Below are positions 25,200 through 34,549 of a stretch of DNA of 64,000 nucleotides, one piece after another (position 1 is the first letter of the stretch; the number at the start of each line of letters is the position of its first letter). Origin of the DNA: Hirundichthys speculiger (lineage: Eukaryota; Chordata; Actinopteri; Beloniformes; Exocoetidae); assembly GCA_018398805.1 (NCBI GenBank), contig JAGFBZ010000947.1, forward strand, positions 242,501-306,500, written 5' to 3'. The translations under genes were made by a program, and so were the position numbers. The notes under the pieces were generated by a model. It saw only the letters and a list, made by a program, of their open reading frames with translations. It had not been told where the DNA came from and did no database searches.

Positions 25200-28100
25200 C
25201 ACAACATCCTGTTTCGGCCGTGTTTTTTTTTTTTCGGTGATAAAAGTCTTTCGGCCGAAAACCGAAAATGCACTTTTGGGCCATTTTCGGCCGAAAATTT
25301 TCGGTGGCCGAATTTTCGGTGCATCCCTAGTCCAGGTCATTGATGGTAGTCCAGGTCATTGATGGTAGTTCAGGTCACTGATGGTAGTTCAGGTCACTGA
25401 TGGTAGTTCAGGTCATTGATGGTAGTTCAGGTCATTGATGGTAGTCCAGGTCATTGATGGTAGTCCAGGTCATTGATGGTAGTTCAGGTCACTGATGGTA
25501 GTTCAGGTCACTGATGGTAGTCCAGGTCATTGATGGTAGTTCAGGTCATTGATGGTAGTCCAGGTCATTGATGGTAGTCCAGGTCATTGATGGTAGTTCA
25601 GGTCACTGATGGTAGTTCAGGTCACTGATGGTAGCCCAGGTCATTGATGGTAGTCCACGTCATTGATGGTACTCTAGGTCATTGATGGTAGTTCAGGTCA
25701 TTGATGGTAGTCCAGGTCATTGATGGTAGTCCACGTCATTGATGGTAGTCCAGGTCATTGATGGTAGTTCAGGTCATTGATGTTAGTCCAGGTCATTGAT
25801 GGTAGTTCGGGTCATTGATGGTAGTTCAGGTCATTGATGTTAGTTCAGGTCATTGATGGTAGTTCAGGTCATTGATGGTAGTCAGGTCATTGATGGTAGT
25901 CCAGGTCATTGATGGTAGTCCAGGTCATTGATGGTAGTCCAGGTCATTGATGGTAGTTCAGGTCATTGATAATAGTTCAGGTCATTGATGGTAGTTCAGC
26001 TCAATGATGATAGTCCAGGTCACTGATGGTAGTTCAGGTCATTGATGGTAGTCCAGGTCATTGATGGTTGTCCAGGTCATTGATGGTAGTTCAGGTCATT
26101 GATGGTAGTTCAGGTCATTGATGGTAGTCCAGGTCATTGATGGTAGTTCAGGTCATTGATGGTAGTCAGGTTGTGGTAGTCCAGGTCATTGATGGTAGTC
26201 CAGGTCATTGATGGTAGTCCAGGTCATTGATGGTAGTTCAGGTCATTGATGGTACTCCAGGTCATTGATGGTAGTTCAGGTCATTGATGGTAGTTCAGGT
26301 CATTGATGGTAGTCCAGGTCATTGATGGTAGTCCAGGTCATTGATGGTAGTCCAGGTCATTGATGGTAGTTCAGGTCATTGATGGTAGTTCAGGTCATTG
26401 ATGGTAGTCCAGGTCATTGATGGTAGTCCAGGTCATTGATGGTAGTTCAGGTCATTGATGGTAGTTCAGGTCATTGATAATAGTTCAGGTCATTGATGGT
26501 AGTTCAGCTCAATGATGATAGTCCAGGTCACTGATGGTAGTTCAGGTCATTGATGGTAGTCCAGGTCATTGATGGTAGTCCAGGTCATTGATGGTAGTTC
26601 AGGTCACTGATGGTAGTTCAGGTCACTGATGGTAGTCCAGGTCATTGATGGTAGTCCAGGTCATTGATGGTAGTCCAGATCATTGATGGTAGTTCAGGTC
26701 ATTGATGATAGTCCAGGTCATTGATGGTACTCCAGGTCATTGATGGTAGTTCAGGTCACTGATGGTAGTCCAGGTCATTGATGGTAGTCCAGGTCATTGA
26801 TGGTAGTTCAGGTCATTGATGATAGTCCAGGTCATTGATGGTAGTTCAGGTCACTGATGGTAGTCCAGGTCATTGATGGTAGTTCAGGTCACTGATGGTA
26901 GTCCAGGTCATTGATGGTAGTCCAGGTCATTGATGGTAGTTCAGGTCATTGATGGTATTCAGGTGATGGTAGTCCAGGTCACTGATGGTAGTCTGATGGT
27001 AGTCCAGGTCATTGATGGTCATTGATGGTAGTTCAGGTCATTGATGGTAGTCCAGGTCATTGATGGTAGTCCAGGTCATTGATGGTACTCCAGGTCATTG
27101 ATGGTAGTTCAGGTCATTGATGGTAGTCCAGGTCATTGATGGTAGTCCACGTCATTGATGGTAGTCCAGGTCATTGATGGTAGTCCAGGTCATTGATGGT
27201 AGTTCAGGTCACTGATGGTAGTTCAGGTCACTGATGGTAGTCCAGGTCATTGATGGTAGTCCAGGTCATATATGGTAGCTCAGGTCATTGATGGTAGTTC
27301 AGGTCATTGATGGTAGTCCAGGTCATTGATGGTAGTTCAGGTTATTGATGGTAGTTCAGGTCATTGATGGTAGTCCAGGTCATCGATGGTAGTCCAGGTC
27401 ATTGATGGTAGTTCAGGTCATTGATGGTAGTTTAGTTCACTGGGGACCATTTTGGTTTACATGGTCTGTTTGGTTTTGTGGAGTCATTTGGGGCCTGGTA
27501 TTGCTGTCGATTCTGTCTCTGTTTTCTGTGAAGATGATCCTGAAGTAGTTTGGAGAAACGTTGATGCGCAGCACCGTCAGACTGGACAAACCTCATGTAT
27601 GTGCTGTGAAACCTGCTTGTCTGTTGAATTCACTTCAGTTTTTAAACACAGCCAATAACTTCTCTGTAGATATAATGCACGATATTTTAGAGGAGGGTTG
27701 GTCAGTTTTGAAGTGAAACTCTTTCTGAAGTACATTCAAGGCAAATTCATAAGTGCTGAACAAGTGTCTGGTAGAATACAAGCTTATGGTTTCAATCAGC
27801 AATGAAACCGTCCACCTCTGCCAACAGATAAATGCTAGACTGTAGTAACAGTTTGGGGTTGAATGTCGTACAGTCTTGGTGTTACGCAACATGCCTTTAC
27901 TATTTGGTGATTTGATAGAGGTGGATGATAAACACTGGCATCTCCTGCTTTTACTGCTGCATATTGTTAACATTATATTTTCACCAAACATTTAATCACT
28001 GATCATCATCGGCTGTTCAAGCAAATATTTCCTGAAATCAATCTCTTTCCAAAGCACCACTTTATGACACATTATCCCCGTAGTAAAAGGCACATTGGTT

Positions 28101-28929
28101 CCATTTTGCACACATGCTGCTTGCGTTACGAGGCAAAACACAATTTCTTCAAGCAACAGTTGAAAAGCTTTGAGAACATTACAAAGACATTAGCCAATAA
28201 GCATCAAAGTTATATGTTGTATCATCAGTCTGTTAGCGAGGAAAGGTTGATTTTAGGTCCAGGAAAGGTGGTGATGCTTTGCTTTTTGAGTTAAATCAGG
28301 GTGCAGCTGTTGCTGCAAAAGTTGGAACTGTTTTGTCTACCAGTGTGTTGATGGTACAGAGTAGCGTTGTGACTTTATTATCTGTACTAAGGTTGGATAA
28401 AATCTGATGGTACAGATAATGAAGTACCGTCGTGACCTCATTATCTGTACTGAGGTGGCAGGGGACATGACGATTGCTGTAAAAGATGACTGTGTTTTGT
28501 TCTGTGGAAAGTTGATGGAAACCATGATAACCATTAACACGCCTTTAATGTCAAGCTACATCCAGACAGAGTTGTAAAGATGTTTAACCCATCAAACCAT
28601 TTGATGTTTAAGTGAAGTACGACAGATACCTCTCTGTATGTTGCCATTTTATGCAGACCTGGGGTCAGTGTTTTAGAGCAGTGGCATTTTATTTTTATAT
28701 TATGTTTTTATGCAGATTTGACGTCAGTACACCTACAACCAACTACCTCATAAATGTTAAATTACACTTCTCTTGGAGTCCTGCGAAGTAATTGCATGGA
28801 TTGTTTGTTTACACACCTCTGCTGATGCTGTAAGATTGTGGCTTTTTTTTTTTTTTTTTAAGTTTTAAAGTGGTGCACAAGAACAAGTTGTTCAGTGCAT
28901 GAGTAGTTCTTTATTGATGCTTTTGTACG

Positions 28930-29530
28930 ATTAAAAGTTAAAAATATAAATTTGGAATGCATTTTTGAAAAAAAGGTTTATCAAAAATAAAAACGTTTTT
29001 AAATGCATTTTTATAGTAACTTGTTTTCATTCTGGTACATTTTTTTTAAAGTAATATTGAGCTTTTCTGGGTAGATTTAATTGAACACAACAAAAGTGTA
29101 AAAATGACACGACATATTAATTAGCTGAGTTGATTTTTCACTGCAGCAGAGTAAATAATAAACAATATTGTGTAAGATTAACACTAAGCAGAGGTTTTTG
29201 AGCTTCAGTGTTAATTTTTTTATAACTCAGTTCAGTGTTAAAGGGTTGATTAATTACCGCAGCAGAAGAAACGATCAACACTGATGGGAGTCATATTTAC
29301 TCTTTACAGAATTAAATAACATGTAGTGTTAAGTTTTATTAACACTGCACAGTTTTACCTAGTGTTGATTTTTTTTTTAAACTCAATTTTGAGTTACTTT
29401 TACTCTGAAATATTGACACTGTGGAAAGAGTAAATTTAACACCAATTCTGATTAGGACCAAATACACTCGGACACAGTATTAAATTAACTCTATAAGTGT
29501 TAAATCAACACTGTAAAATTTGCTGTGTAG
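28930..29530. repeat. AT-rich dispersed repeat with TAACACT motifs
   Basis: Recurrent AGTGTTAA / TTAACACT strings and a terminal-looking CACTGTAAAATTTGCTGTGT at about 29505-29530, a pattern common in short fish repeats. No coding frame; borders are unclear. Confidence 0.4.
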
Positions 29531-29639
29531 CAACTGAACCGGTAGAAGAAGAAAACTTTAGGTAAGAAAGTTTTATTCAAGCTAGACAACTTTTAAAATT
29601 AGCATCTATGGGCTGGATTGTCTCAGTTCTATTCAGGTA

Positions 29640-29828
29640 ACTTGGTTCGGTTCGTGGTCGGAAACTAAAGACTTGGGTCGGGTCGGTTCCGGGTCCAAAT
29701 ATTGCGGGTCCATTCAGGTTCGGACTCCCGAACTTATGATAATAGCTCATGTCGGGTCAGTTTCGGGTCAAATTTTCACGGTTCCATTCAGGTTTGGGTC
29801 CATGAAAGTGGACCTGTATAGACCTCTA
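29640..29828. repeat. Right end and subterminal GGGTC cluster of the 19.7-kb element
   Basis: Runs of GGGTCGGGTCGG, CGGGTCC and GGGTCA strings lead to the terminal AGACCTCTA at 29828. This mirrors the left end in composition and orientation although the two ends are not long perfect inverted copies. Confidence 0.6.
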
Positions 29829-30394
29829 AACTACAGCAATTGCACATTTTTTTAATATTAAAACGCATTTAATTTTTATATTTATTATTATGATTCAATA
29901 ATTAAAATAATAATATAATGATATTATATATAATAATTATAGTAATATTTAATATTATTATTATTATTTATTATATGATTTTTATATTTCAATAATTGAA
30001 ATATAAAAATCGCAATACTTGGTAAAATTGAAATGCAATACTTGTTTAATCAGAATCGCCATATAAATCGAATCAGGAAGCTAAAATCGTAGGAGAATCG
30101 AATCGGCCCAGCTCTGGTTTCCAGTTTAGATCTGACAGATGTTCAAGGGTTTGAAAAAAAATAGAAAAAAAATCATTCTTAATTTGAGCTTCTTGACAAA
30201 CTGGAACAATAAATCTGTATTAATGGGGAAAAAACATGTTTCTCTGTTTTTTTACGGTGTGAACGCTGCATCTATTTTTTTCCAACTAAATGATCAAAAT
30301 GATATTATTGTTTGGAATTTAAGACAAATTTGACACAAACGTTCATGTGTGGAGATGCTAAAACCAGAGAAACAGCGTTTTTTTCTTCCACGGC

Positions 30395-30500
30395 CGTACA
30401 GAGGCCGAAGCCAGAGGCTGCAGTCCTGCAGCGGTCGCAGGTTCGATTCCCGGACTGTGGACCTTCGCTGCAGGAGGTCTCTGCTCCCCTGAAGAGGGTT
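30395..30500 (+). mobile_element. tRNA-derived SINE fragment
   Basis: Contains an RNA polymerase III B-box match GGTTCGATTCC (30440-30450) within GCGGTCGCAGGTTCGATTCC, a sequence typical of the tRNA-like head of fish SINEs. No complete tRNA cloverleaf is present. Confidence 0.6.
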
Positions 30501-30540
30501 AAGGTTAAGGTTAGTCACAGAAACAGAAAAATAAGAAGAA

Positions 30541-30900
30541 ATGAAGTGAATCGAGCTGCCAGTTCTTCCAGACCCCTGACCCTAACTCCTCACTCTGACC
30601 CCGACCCCTTAACCCCTAACTCCTCACTCTGACCCCTGACCCCTAACCCTTGACCCCTGCCCCTAATCCTGACCCTGACCCCTAACCCTTGACCCCGACC
30701 CCTAACTCCTAACTCTGACCCCTAACCCTTGACCCCGACCCCTAACCTTGACCCTGACCCCTAACTCTTGACTCCTACCCCCTAACTCCTAACTCTGACC
30801 CCTAACCCTTGACCCCGACCCCTAACCCTGACCCTGACCCCTAACTCTTGACCCCGACCCCTAACCCTGACCCTTGACCCCTGAGCCCTGACCCTGGGAA
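30541..30900. repeat. Degenerate CCCTAAC-like array
   Basis: Repeated CCCCTAACCCTTGACCCCGA-type phrases, a drifted telomere-like sequence with its C-rich strand as +. Non-coding. Confidence 0.85.
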
Positions 30901-30999
30901 CAGTTGGGCCTGTTAGCAGAAACACCTCCTCAGGTATCTGTGAGAACGTGAAGCTCCAGCGGTCGGGTTAGGGTTGAATGTGTCCCAGCTGGAGGAGAA

Positions 31000-31235
31000 C
31001 CGCTCACGCTGGGGGGCGGGGCTCTACCACCCTCATGCCGGGGGCGGGGCTCTACCAACCTCACGCTGGGGGGCGGGGCTCTACCACCTCACTCCGGGGG
31101 GGGCTGGCTACCACCCTACCTGGGGGGGCTCTACCACCCTCACGCCGGGGGCAGGGCTCTACCACCCTCACGCCGGGGGCGGGGCTCTACCACCCTCACG
31201 CCGGGGGCGAGGCTCTACCACCCTCACGCTGCAGG
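31000..31235. repeat. GC-rich minisatellite
   Basis: About eight units of roughly 29-31 bp containing GGGGGCGGGGCTCTACCACC. G-runs of four to seven bases in each unit could form quadruplexes. Open frames here are repeat artefacts. Confidence 0.88.
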
Positions 31236-31353
31236 GTGGTAGATCTTCTGTACACTGAGGAGGTCATGGTCCATTCAGGGAACCAGTGAGCTGCAGAAGG
31301 AGCCCAGAGCATCATTCCTCCACCACCGTGCTGTTGTCTGTACCGGTCGGCAG

Positions 31354-31953
31354 GTCGTCGCTCAGCCGTGACCTGCTGATGCTCCTCTACCTGCTGGACC
31401 TGCACACCTGGTCCACGCTGTCAGAGCTGCTGCAGGTTTCTATCAGCTCATCATCTGTTGAATGTTCTCTTGCAGACCTGCAGCCTGAATGCGGCCGTGA
31501 AAACTGCGAATCCCCACCTGAGCAAGTTACTGGCGCCGGAGCAGGAAGACCAAACTGCTGCTCACCTCAGGAGGAAAGGAGGGTAGAGATTCGATCTCTC
31601 TGGTGTCACAAACTCCAGAAAACAAGCACATTTTCCCAACGGTTCATTTGAGTTTGTAGCTGGATTTAAAACGTAGGAACGTCTTCAGCTGTTGACGTCC
31701 TGCCGGTCTTCTGTCTCTTCCAGAGGACGTCTCCCGCCTGCTGCAGAGGACGGAGTCGCCGCTAAGAAACCTTCCTTCCATCATCTGCCGCCGACTAAAG
31801 CAGCAGCTGTGAAGGAGTCTCTGGGCTCAGCAGAACCACCGAAGCAGCAGAGCCCAAATGGTTCCGGACCTGCAGACATCAACTCGCAGGAGCCGCTGAC
31901 GGGTCATCAGCAGGCGCTCCTCGGCGTGGCGGCGCCACAGCCCACGTGTGACC
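31354..31953 (+). CDS. Gene A, middle exons (linker region)
   Basis: Three phase-compatible exons. 31354-31435 reads SLSRDLLMLLYLLDLHTWST. 31476-31582 reads TCSLNAAVKTANPHLSKLL and so on. 31724-31953 is a Pro/Ser/Ala-rich stretch ending PQPTCD. Acceptors at CGGCAG, CTTGCAG and CTTCCAG and donors CTGCAG/GTTT, GGAGG/GTAG and GACC/GTAAG are reasonable. Phases are 0 at the first junction, 2 at the second and 1 at the end, which fits the exon at 34325. The second donor is weak. A competing frame in the third exon (EDVSRLLQRTESPLRNLPS) hits a stop. No known domain; probably a low-complexity linker between the KEEPCD module and DUF4806. Confidence 0.55.
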
Positions 31954-32275
31954 GTAAGACTCAGAGAAACTTCTGGATTCTTTCTCGGCGGTTAGAAAAA
32001 CAGCTCTGGAGCTCCAGGAAGGTCCGGGTCACGTTTAAACTACGACTTTACTGAAGTAAAGAGGAAACCATCCAGAACCAGACAAACGGAGCAGAAGTGA
32101 ACTGCTGCTCCTCCTGTCAGCGTGAAGGATGTCGGCGTCCGTCCTGTTGAAGGTGACGTCACGGCGGGAAAAGCGTGACCTGGAACGTGTTTCCATGTTT
32201 CATCAGGTGTTTCATCAGGTGTTTCATCAGGTGGATGAGCTTCCCCCTGGTTGACCTGTGATCTGTGGTGCAGCT

Positions 32276-32289
32276 GCGCCCCCTGCTGG
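32276..32289 (-). promoter_or_regulatory. CTCF-type site
   Basis: The minus strand reads CCAGCAGGGGGCGC, a full match to the core CTCF consensus. It lies in an intron of gene A just before the 48-bp minisatellite. Binding is predicted only. Confidence 0.5.
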
Positions 32290-32374
32290 TGGAAACCCCT
32301 ACCTGCAGCAGACCTTCCTGACTTCCTGACAGTTCTGGAGGTTAACCTGCTGCTTTAAGACAGATGTGACAGAT

Positions 32375-33900
32375 GTGACTGAACATCTGGTCCATCTGTG
32401 TGGTCAGGAGAACGAACCAGATGTGACTGAACATCTGGTTGGTCTGTGTGGTCAGGAGAACGAACCAGATGTGACTGAACATCTGGTTGGTCTGTGGTCA
32501 GGAGAACGAACCAGATGTGACTGAACATCTGGTTGGTCTGTGGTCAGGAAAACTGAACATCTGGTTGGTCTGTGTGGTCAGGAGAACGAACCAGATGTGA
32601 CTGAACATCTGGTTGGTCTGTGGTCAGGAGAAACTGAACATCTGGTTGGTCTGTGTGGTCAGGAGAACGAACCAGATGTGACTGAACATCTGGTTGGTCT
32701 GTGTGGTCAGGAGAACGAACCAGATGTGACTGAACATCTGGTTGGTCTGTGGTCAGGAGAACGAACCAGATGTGACTGAACATCTGGTTGGTCTGTGTGG
32801 TCAGGAGAACGAACCAGATGTGACTGAACATCTGGTTGGTCTGTGTGGTCAGGAGAACGAACCAGATGTGACTGAACATCTGGTTGGTCTGTGGTCAGGA
32901 GAACGAACCAGATGTGACTGAACATCTGGTTGGTCTGTGTGGTCAGGAGAACGAACCAGATGTGACTGAACATCTGGTCCATCTGTGTGGTCCGGAGAAC
33001 GAACCAGATGTGACTGAACATCTGGTTGGTCCGTGTGGTCAGGAGAACGAACCAGATGTGACTGAACATCTGGTTGGTCCGTGTGGTCAGGAGAACGAAC
33101 CAGATGTGACTGAACATCTGGTTGGTGTGTCTGTGTGGTCAGTGAGTCGAACCAGATGTGACTGAACATCTGGTTGGTCTGTGGTCAGGAGAACGAACCA
33201 GATGTGACTGAACATCTGGTTGGTCCTGTGGTCAGGAGAACGAACCAGATGTGACTGAACATCTGGTTGGTCTGTGGTCAGGAGAACGAACCAGATGTGA
33301 CTGAACATCTGGTTGGTCTGTGTGGTCAGGAGAACGAACCAGATGTGACTGAACATCTGGTTGGTCTGTGGTCAGGAGAACGAACCAGATGTGACTGAAC
33401 ATCTGGTTGGTCTGTGTGGTCAGGAGAACGAACCAGATGTGACTGAACATCTGGTTGTCAGGAGACGAACCAGATGTGACTGAACACTGGTTGGTCTGGT
33501 GTGTCATGTGAGACTGGTGGGAACGAACCAGATGTGACTGAACATCTGGTTGGTCTGTGTGATCAGGAGAACCAACCAGATGTGACTGAACATCTGGTTG
33601 GTCTGTGGTCAGGAGAACGAACCAGATGTGACTGAACATCTGGTTGGTCTGTGTGGTCAGGAGAACGAACCAGATGTGACTGAACATCTGGTTGGTCTGG
33701 AGAACGAACCAGATGTGACTGAACATCTGGTTGGTCTGTGTGATCAGCAGAACGAACCAGATGTGACTGAACATCTGGTTGGTCTGTGTGGTCAGGAACG
33801 AACCAGATGTGAACATCTGGTTGGTCTGTGTGAGGAGGAAGATGTGACTGAACATCTGAATGTTGAACATCTGGTTGGTCAGGAGACGAACCATGTGCTG
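32375..33900. repeat. 48-bp minisatellite with internal inverted arms
   Basis: About 32 copies. Each unit carries ACATCTGGTT and, about 20 bp later, its reverse complement AACCAGATGT, so every unit can fold into a hairpin. Copies differ by a GT-dinucleotide (CTGTGG/CTGTGTGG). Unit length 48 keeps frames open on both strands (DQPDVQSHLVRSPDH), which are not genes. Confidence 0.95.
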
Positions 33901-34324
33901 AAACTGTAAAGTTGACTGAACATTGATGACTGTTGTTCAATGGGGATGTTTTGACGAACATTAACTTGGTTGATTCTGTGGGTCAATGATTAATTGGAAA
34001 CGAGACCTGACCAGATGTGACCTCTGGTGGATTAATTAAGCTTTAGCTCTAAATAAATACTGTTGAGTGTCAGTGAAGTACAAACGTCCTCAATGGGGCT
34101 CAAATTAATCAAATGAACAGATTAACCGATCAATCAGCCGCCAGAGGAGCGCTGCTGCCTCCTACCTGTCACTGCTGGTATTACTGACTGCTGTTGACTT
34201 GAAGCTGCAGAACTGACCAGAACCAGTCAGCAGCCGGTCTGAACCGCAGGACCAGGACCAGGGTTCGGGTTCGTGGTCTAAAAGGACCGGTCATGAATGA
34301 CCGACTTCATCTGTTCTGTTTCAG

Positions 34325-34533
34325 CGATACTCCTGGAGGTTCTGGTTTCTCTGGAGACCATCAAGCAGCAGAACACCACGGTTCTGAAGATCCTGCAGTC
34401 AGGAAGTTCTCCAGCAGCGCTGCACAGCGACCCGCCCGACGTCGGGGCGCTGCCTCTTCCTCTGCAGTCGGTGACGGACCTGAGGAGTCTGGAGCAGCGA
34501 CTCTCCACCGAACCAGAGCTGAAGAAGAAGATG
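34325..34533 (+). CDS. Gene A exon before the DUF4806 core
   Basis: Acceptor TCTGTTTCAG, donor AAGATG/GTAACT. Reads ILLEVLVSLETIKQQNTTVL, then PLPLQSVTDLRSLEQRLSTE and PELKKKM. The LPLQSVTDLRSLEQRL...ELKKKM part is the usual first helix segment of DUF4806 (pattern LPLxTxxELxxLExxL). The exon enters in phase 1 and leaves in phase 0, matching both neighbours. Confidence 0.82.
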
Positions 34534-34549
34534 GTAACTAACTAACCTG

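Larger units (their letters stand above)
23357..25329 (-). mobile_element. hAT transposon remnant with BED finger
   Basis: 1,973 bp; ends TAGGGATGCACCGAAA / (reversed) TAGGGATGCACCGAAAA, perfect 8-bp duplication GTCCAGGT (23349-23356 and 25330-25337) created from the minisatellite unit it entered. Subterminal GGCCGAAA repeats. It carries only the N-terminal part of a hAT transposase on the minus strand and is itself split by the element at 24047-24732. Confidence 0.92.
22480..27435. repeat. 19-bp minisatellite grown inside the pseudogene
   Basis: Unit GTCATTGATGGTAGTCCAG with CC/TT, CATT/CACT and GG/AA variants; about 150 copies in two blocks (22480-23356, 25330-27435) separated by the hAT insertion at 23357-25329. 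The flanking coding sequence reads VEHVIDG at the left edge, and the same codons GTC ATT GAT GGT form half of the unit, so the array appears to derive from the gene. Confidence 0.93.
21569..28700 (+). pseudogene. Decayed C2H2-finger, transposase-like gene
   Basis: Coding fragments in order on the + strand, in shifting frames with stops. 21574-21625: end of a C2H2 finger (LVRHLRVVHGY). 21621-21690: a second finger (CAQSGC, TFSGFRKHLNTKH), one base out of frame. To 21960: a helical region. Near 22080-22140: PILDTLKSILRKKEYADMF. Around 22220-22300: IQIQLFYGNFETSNVLG. 22389-22497: RYSFNLILEPLVNDLKVLE. After a 5-kb repeat, 27440-27560 reads FGLHGLFGFVESFGAW and EDDPEVVWRNVDA. 27650-27800 reads SVDIMHDILE, and 27890-27980 reads RNMPLLFGDLIEVDDKHW. 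28010-28230 reads HYPRSKRHIGSILHTCCLRY and EAKHNFFKQQLKSFENITKT. From memory this order (GDNLGLH..GFVESF, DIMHD.LEG, RYEAKH.FFK) is that of long uncharacterised transposase-like proteins repeated in fish and cnidarian genomes; I cannot name the superfamily with certainty. It is the best candidate for the element's own transposase, now dead. Confidence 0.7.
10128..29828 (+). mobile_element. 19.7-kb two-gene DNA-transposon-like unit
   Basis: Bounded by inverted ends TAGAGGTCT (10128-10136 and, on the other strand, 29820-29828) and a perfect 8-bp target duplication AACTACAG (10120-10127 and 29829-29836). Both ends carry clusters of GGGTC/GACCC motifs pointing inward. The interior holds a PB1/SAMD3-like gene (14978-21544) and, behind it on the same strand, a decayed C2H2 and transposase-like gene (21569-28700). 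Secondary insertions: MITEs at 11668, 12693, 14195, 15342, 17856 and 20290, a LINE piece at 16600, a minisatellite at 22480 and a hAT at 23357. The 8-bp duplication is compatible with hAT, P or KDZ/Zisupton-type elements; the superfamily cannot be settled from sequence alone. Mobility is inferred from ends and duplication, not shown. Confidence 0.75.
9670..30116. mobile_element. Outer 8-bp-TSD element split by the 19.7-kb insertion
   Basis: Ends TAGGCCTGGGCC (9670) and, reverse-complemented, CAGAGCTGGGCC (30116) form imperfect inverted termini. The flanks are a perfect 8-bp duplication GTTTCCAG (9662-9669 and 30117-30124). Without the inner insertion (10128-29828 and one copy of its duplication) the element would be about 740 bp: 9670-10127 plus 29837-30116. 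No transposase frame is seen, so it is a non-autonomous hAT-like element lying in the large intron of gene A. Confidence 0.78.

Noticed and set aside
22480..27435. CRISPR-like array of short repeats
   Set aside because: Units are contiguous 19-mers with no unique spacers, in a eukaryotic genome; it is a minisatellite.
9670..30116. Single 20.4-kb element with GTTTCCAG duplication and GGGCC ends
   Set aside because: A second pair of ends with its own 8-bp duplication (10128-29828) lies inside, and the outer parts join into a short normal element, so nesting is the simpler reading.
30430..30455. tRNA gene
   Set aside because: Only a B-box is present; no A-box at the right spacing and no cloverleaf, so it is a SINE remnant.
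32540..33961. Repeated frames such as DQPDVQSHLVRSPDH on the minus strand and QENEPDVTEHLVGLC on the plus strand
   Set aside because: 48-bp repeat artefacts, open in several frames at once.
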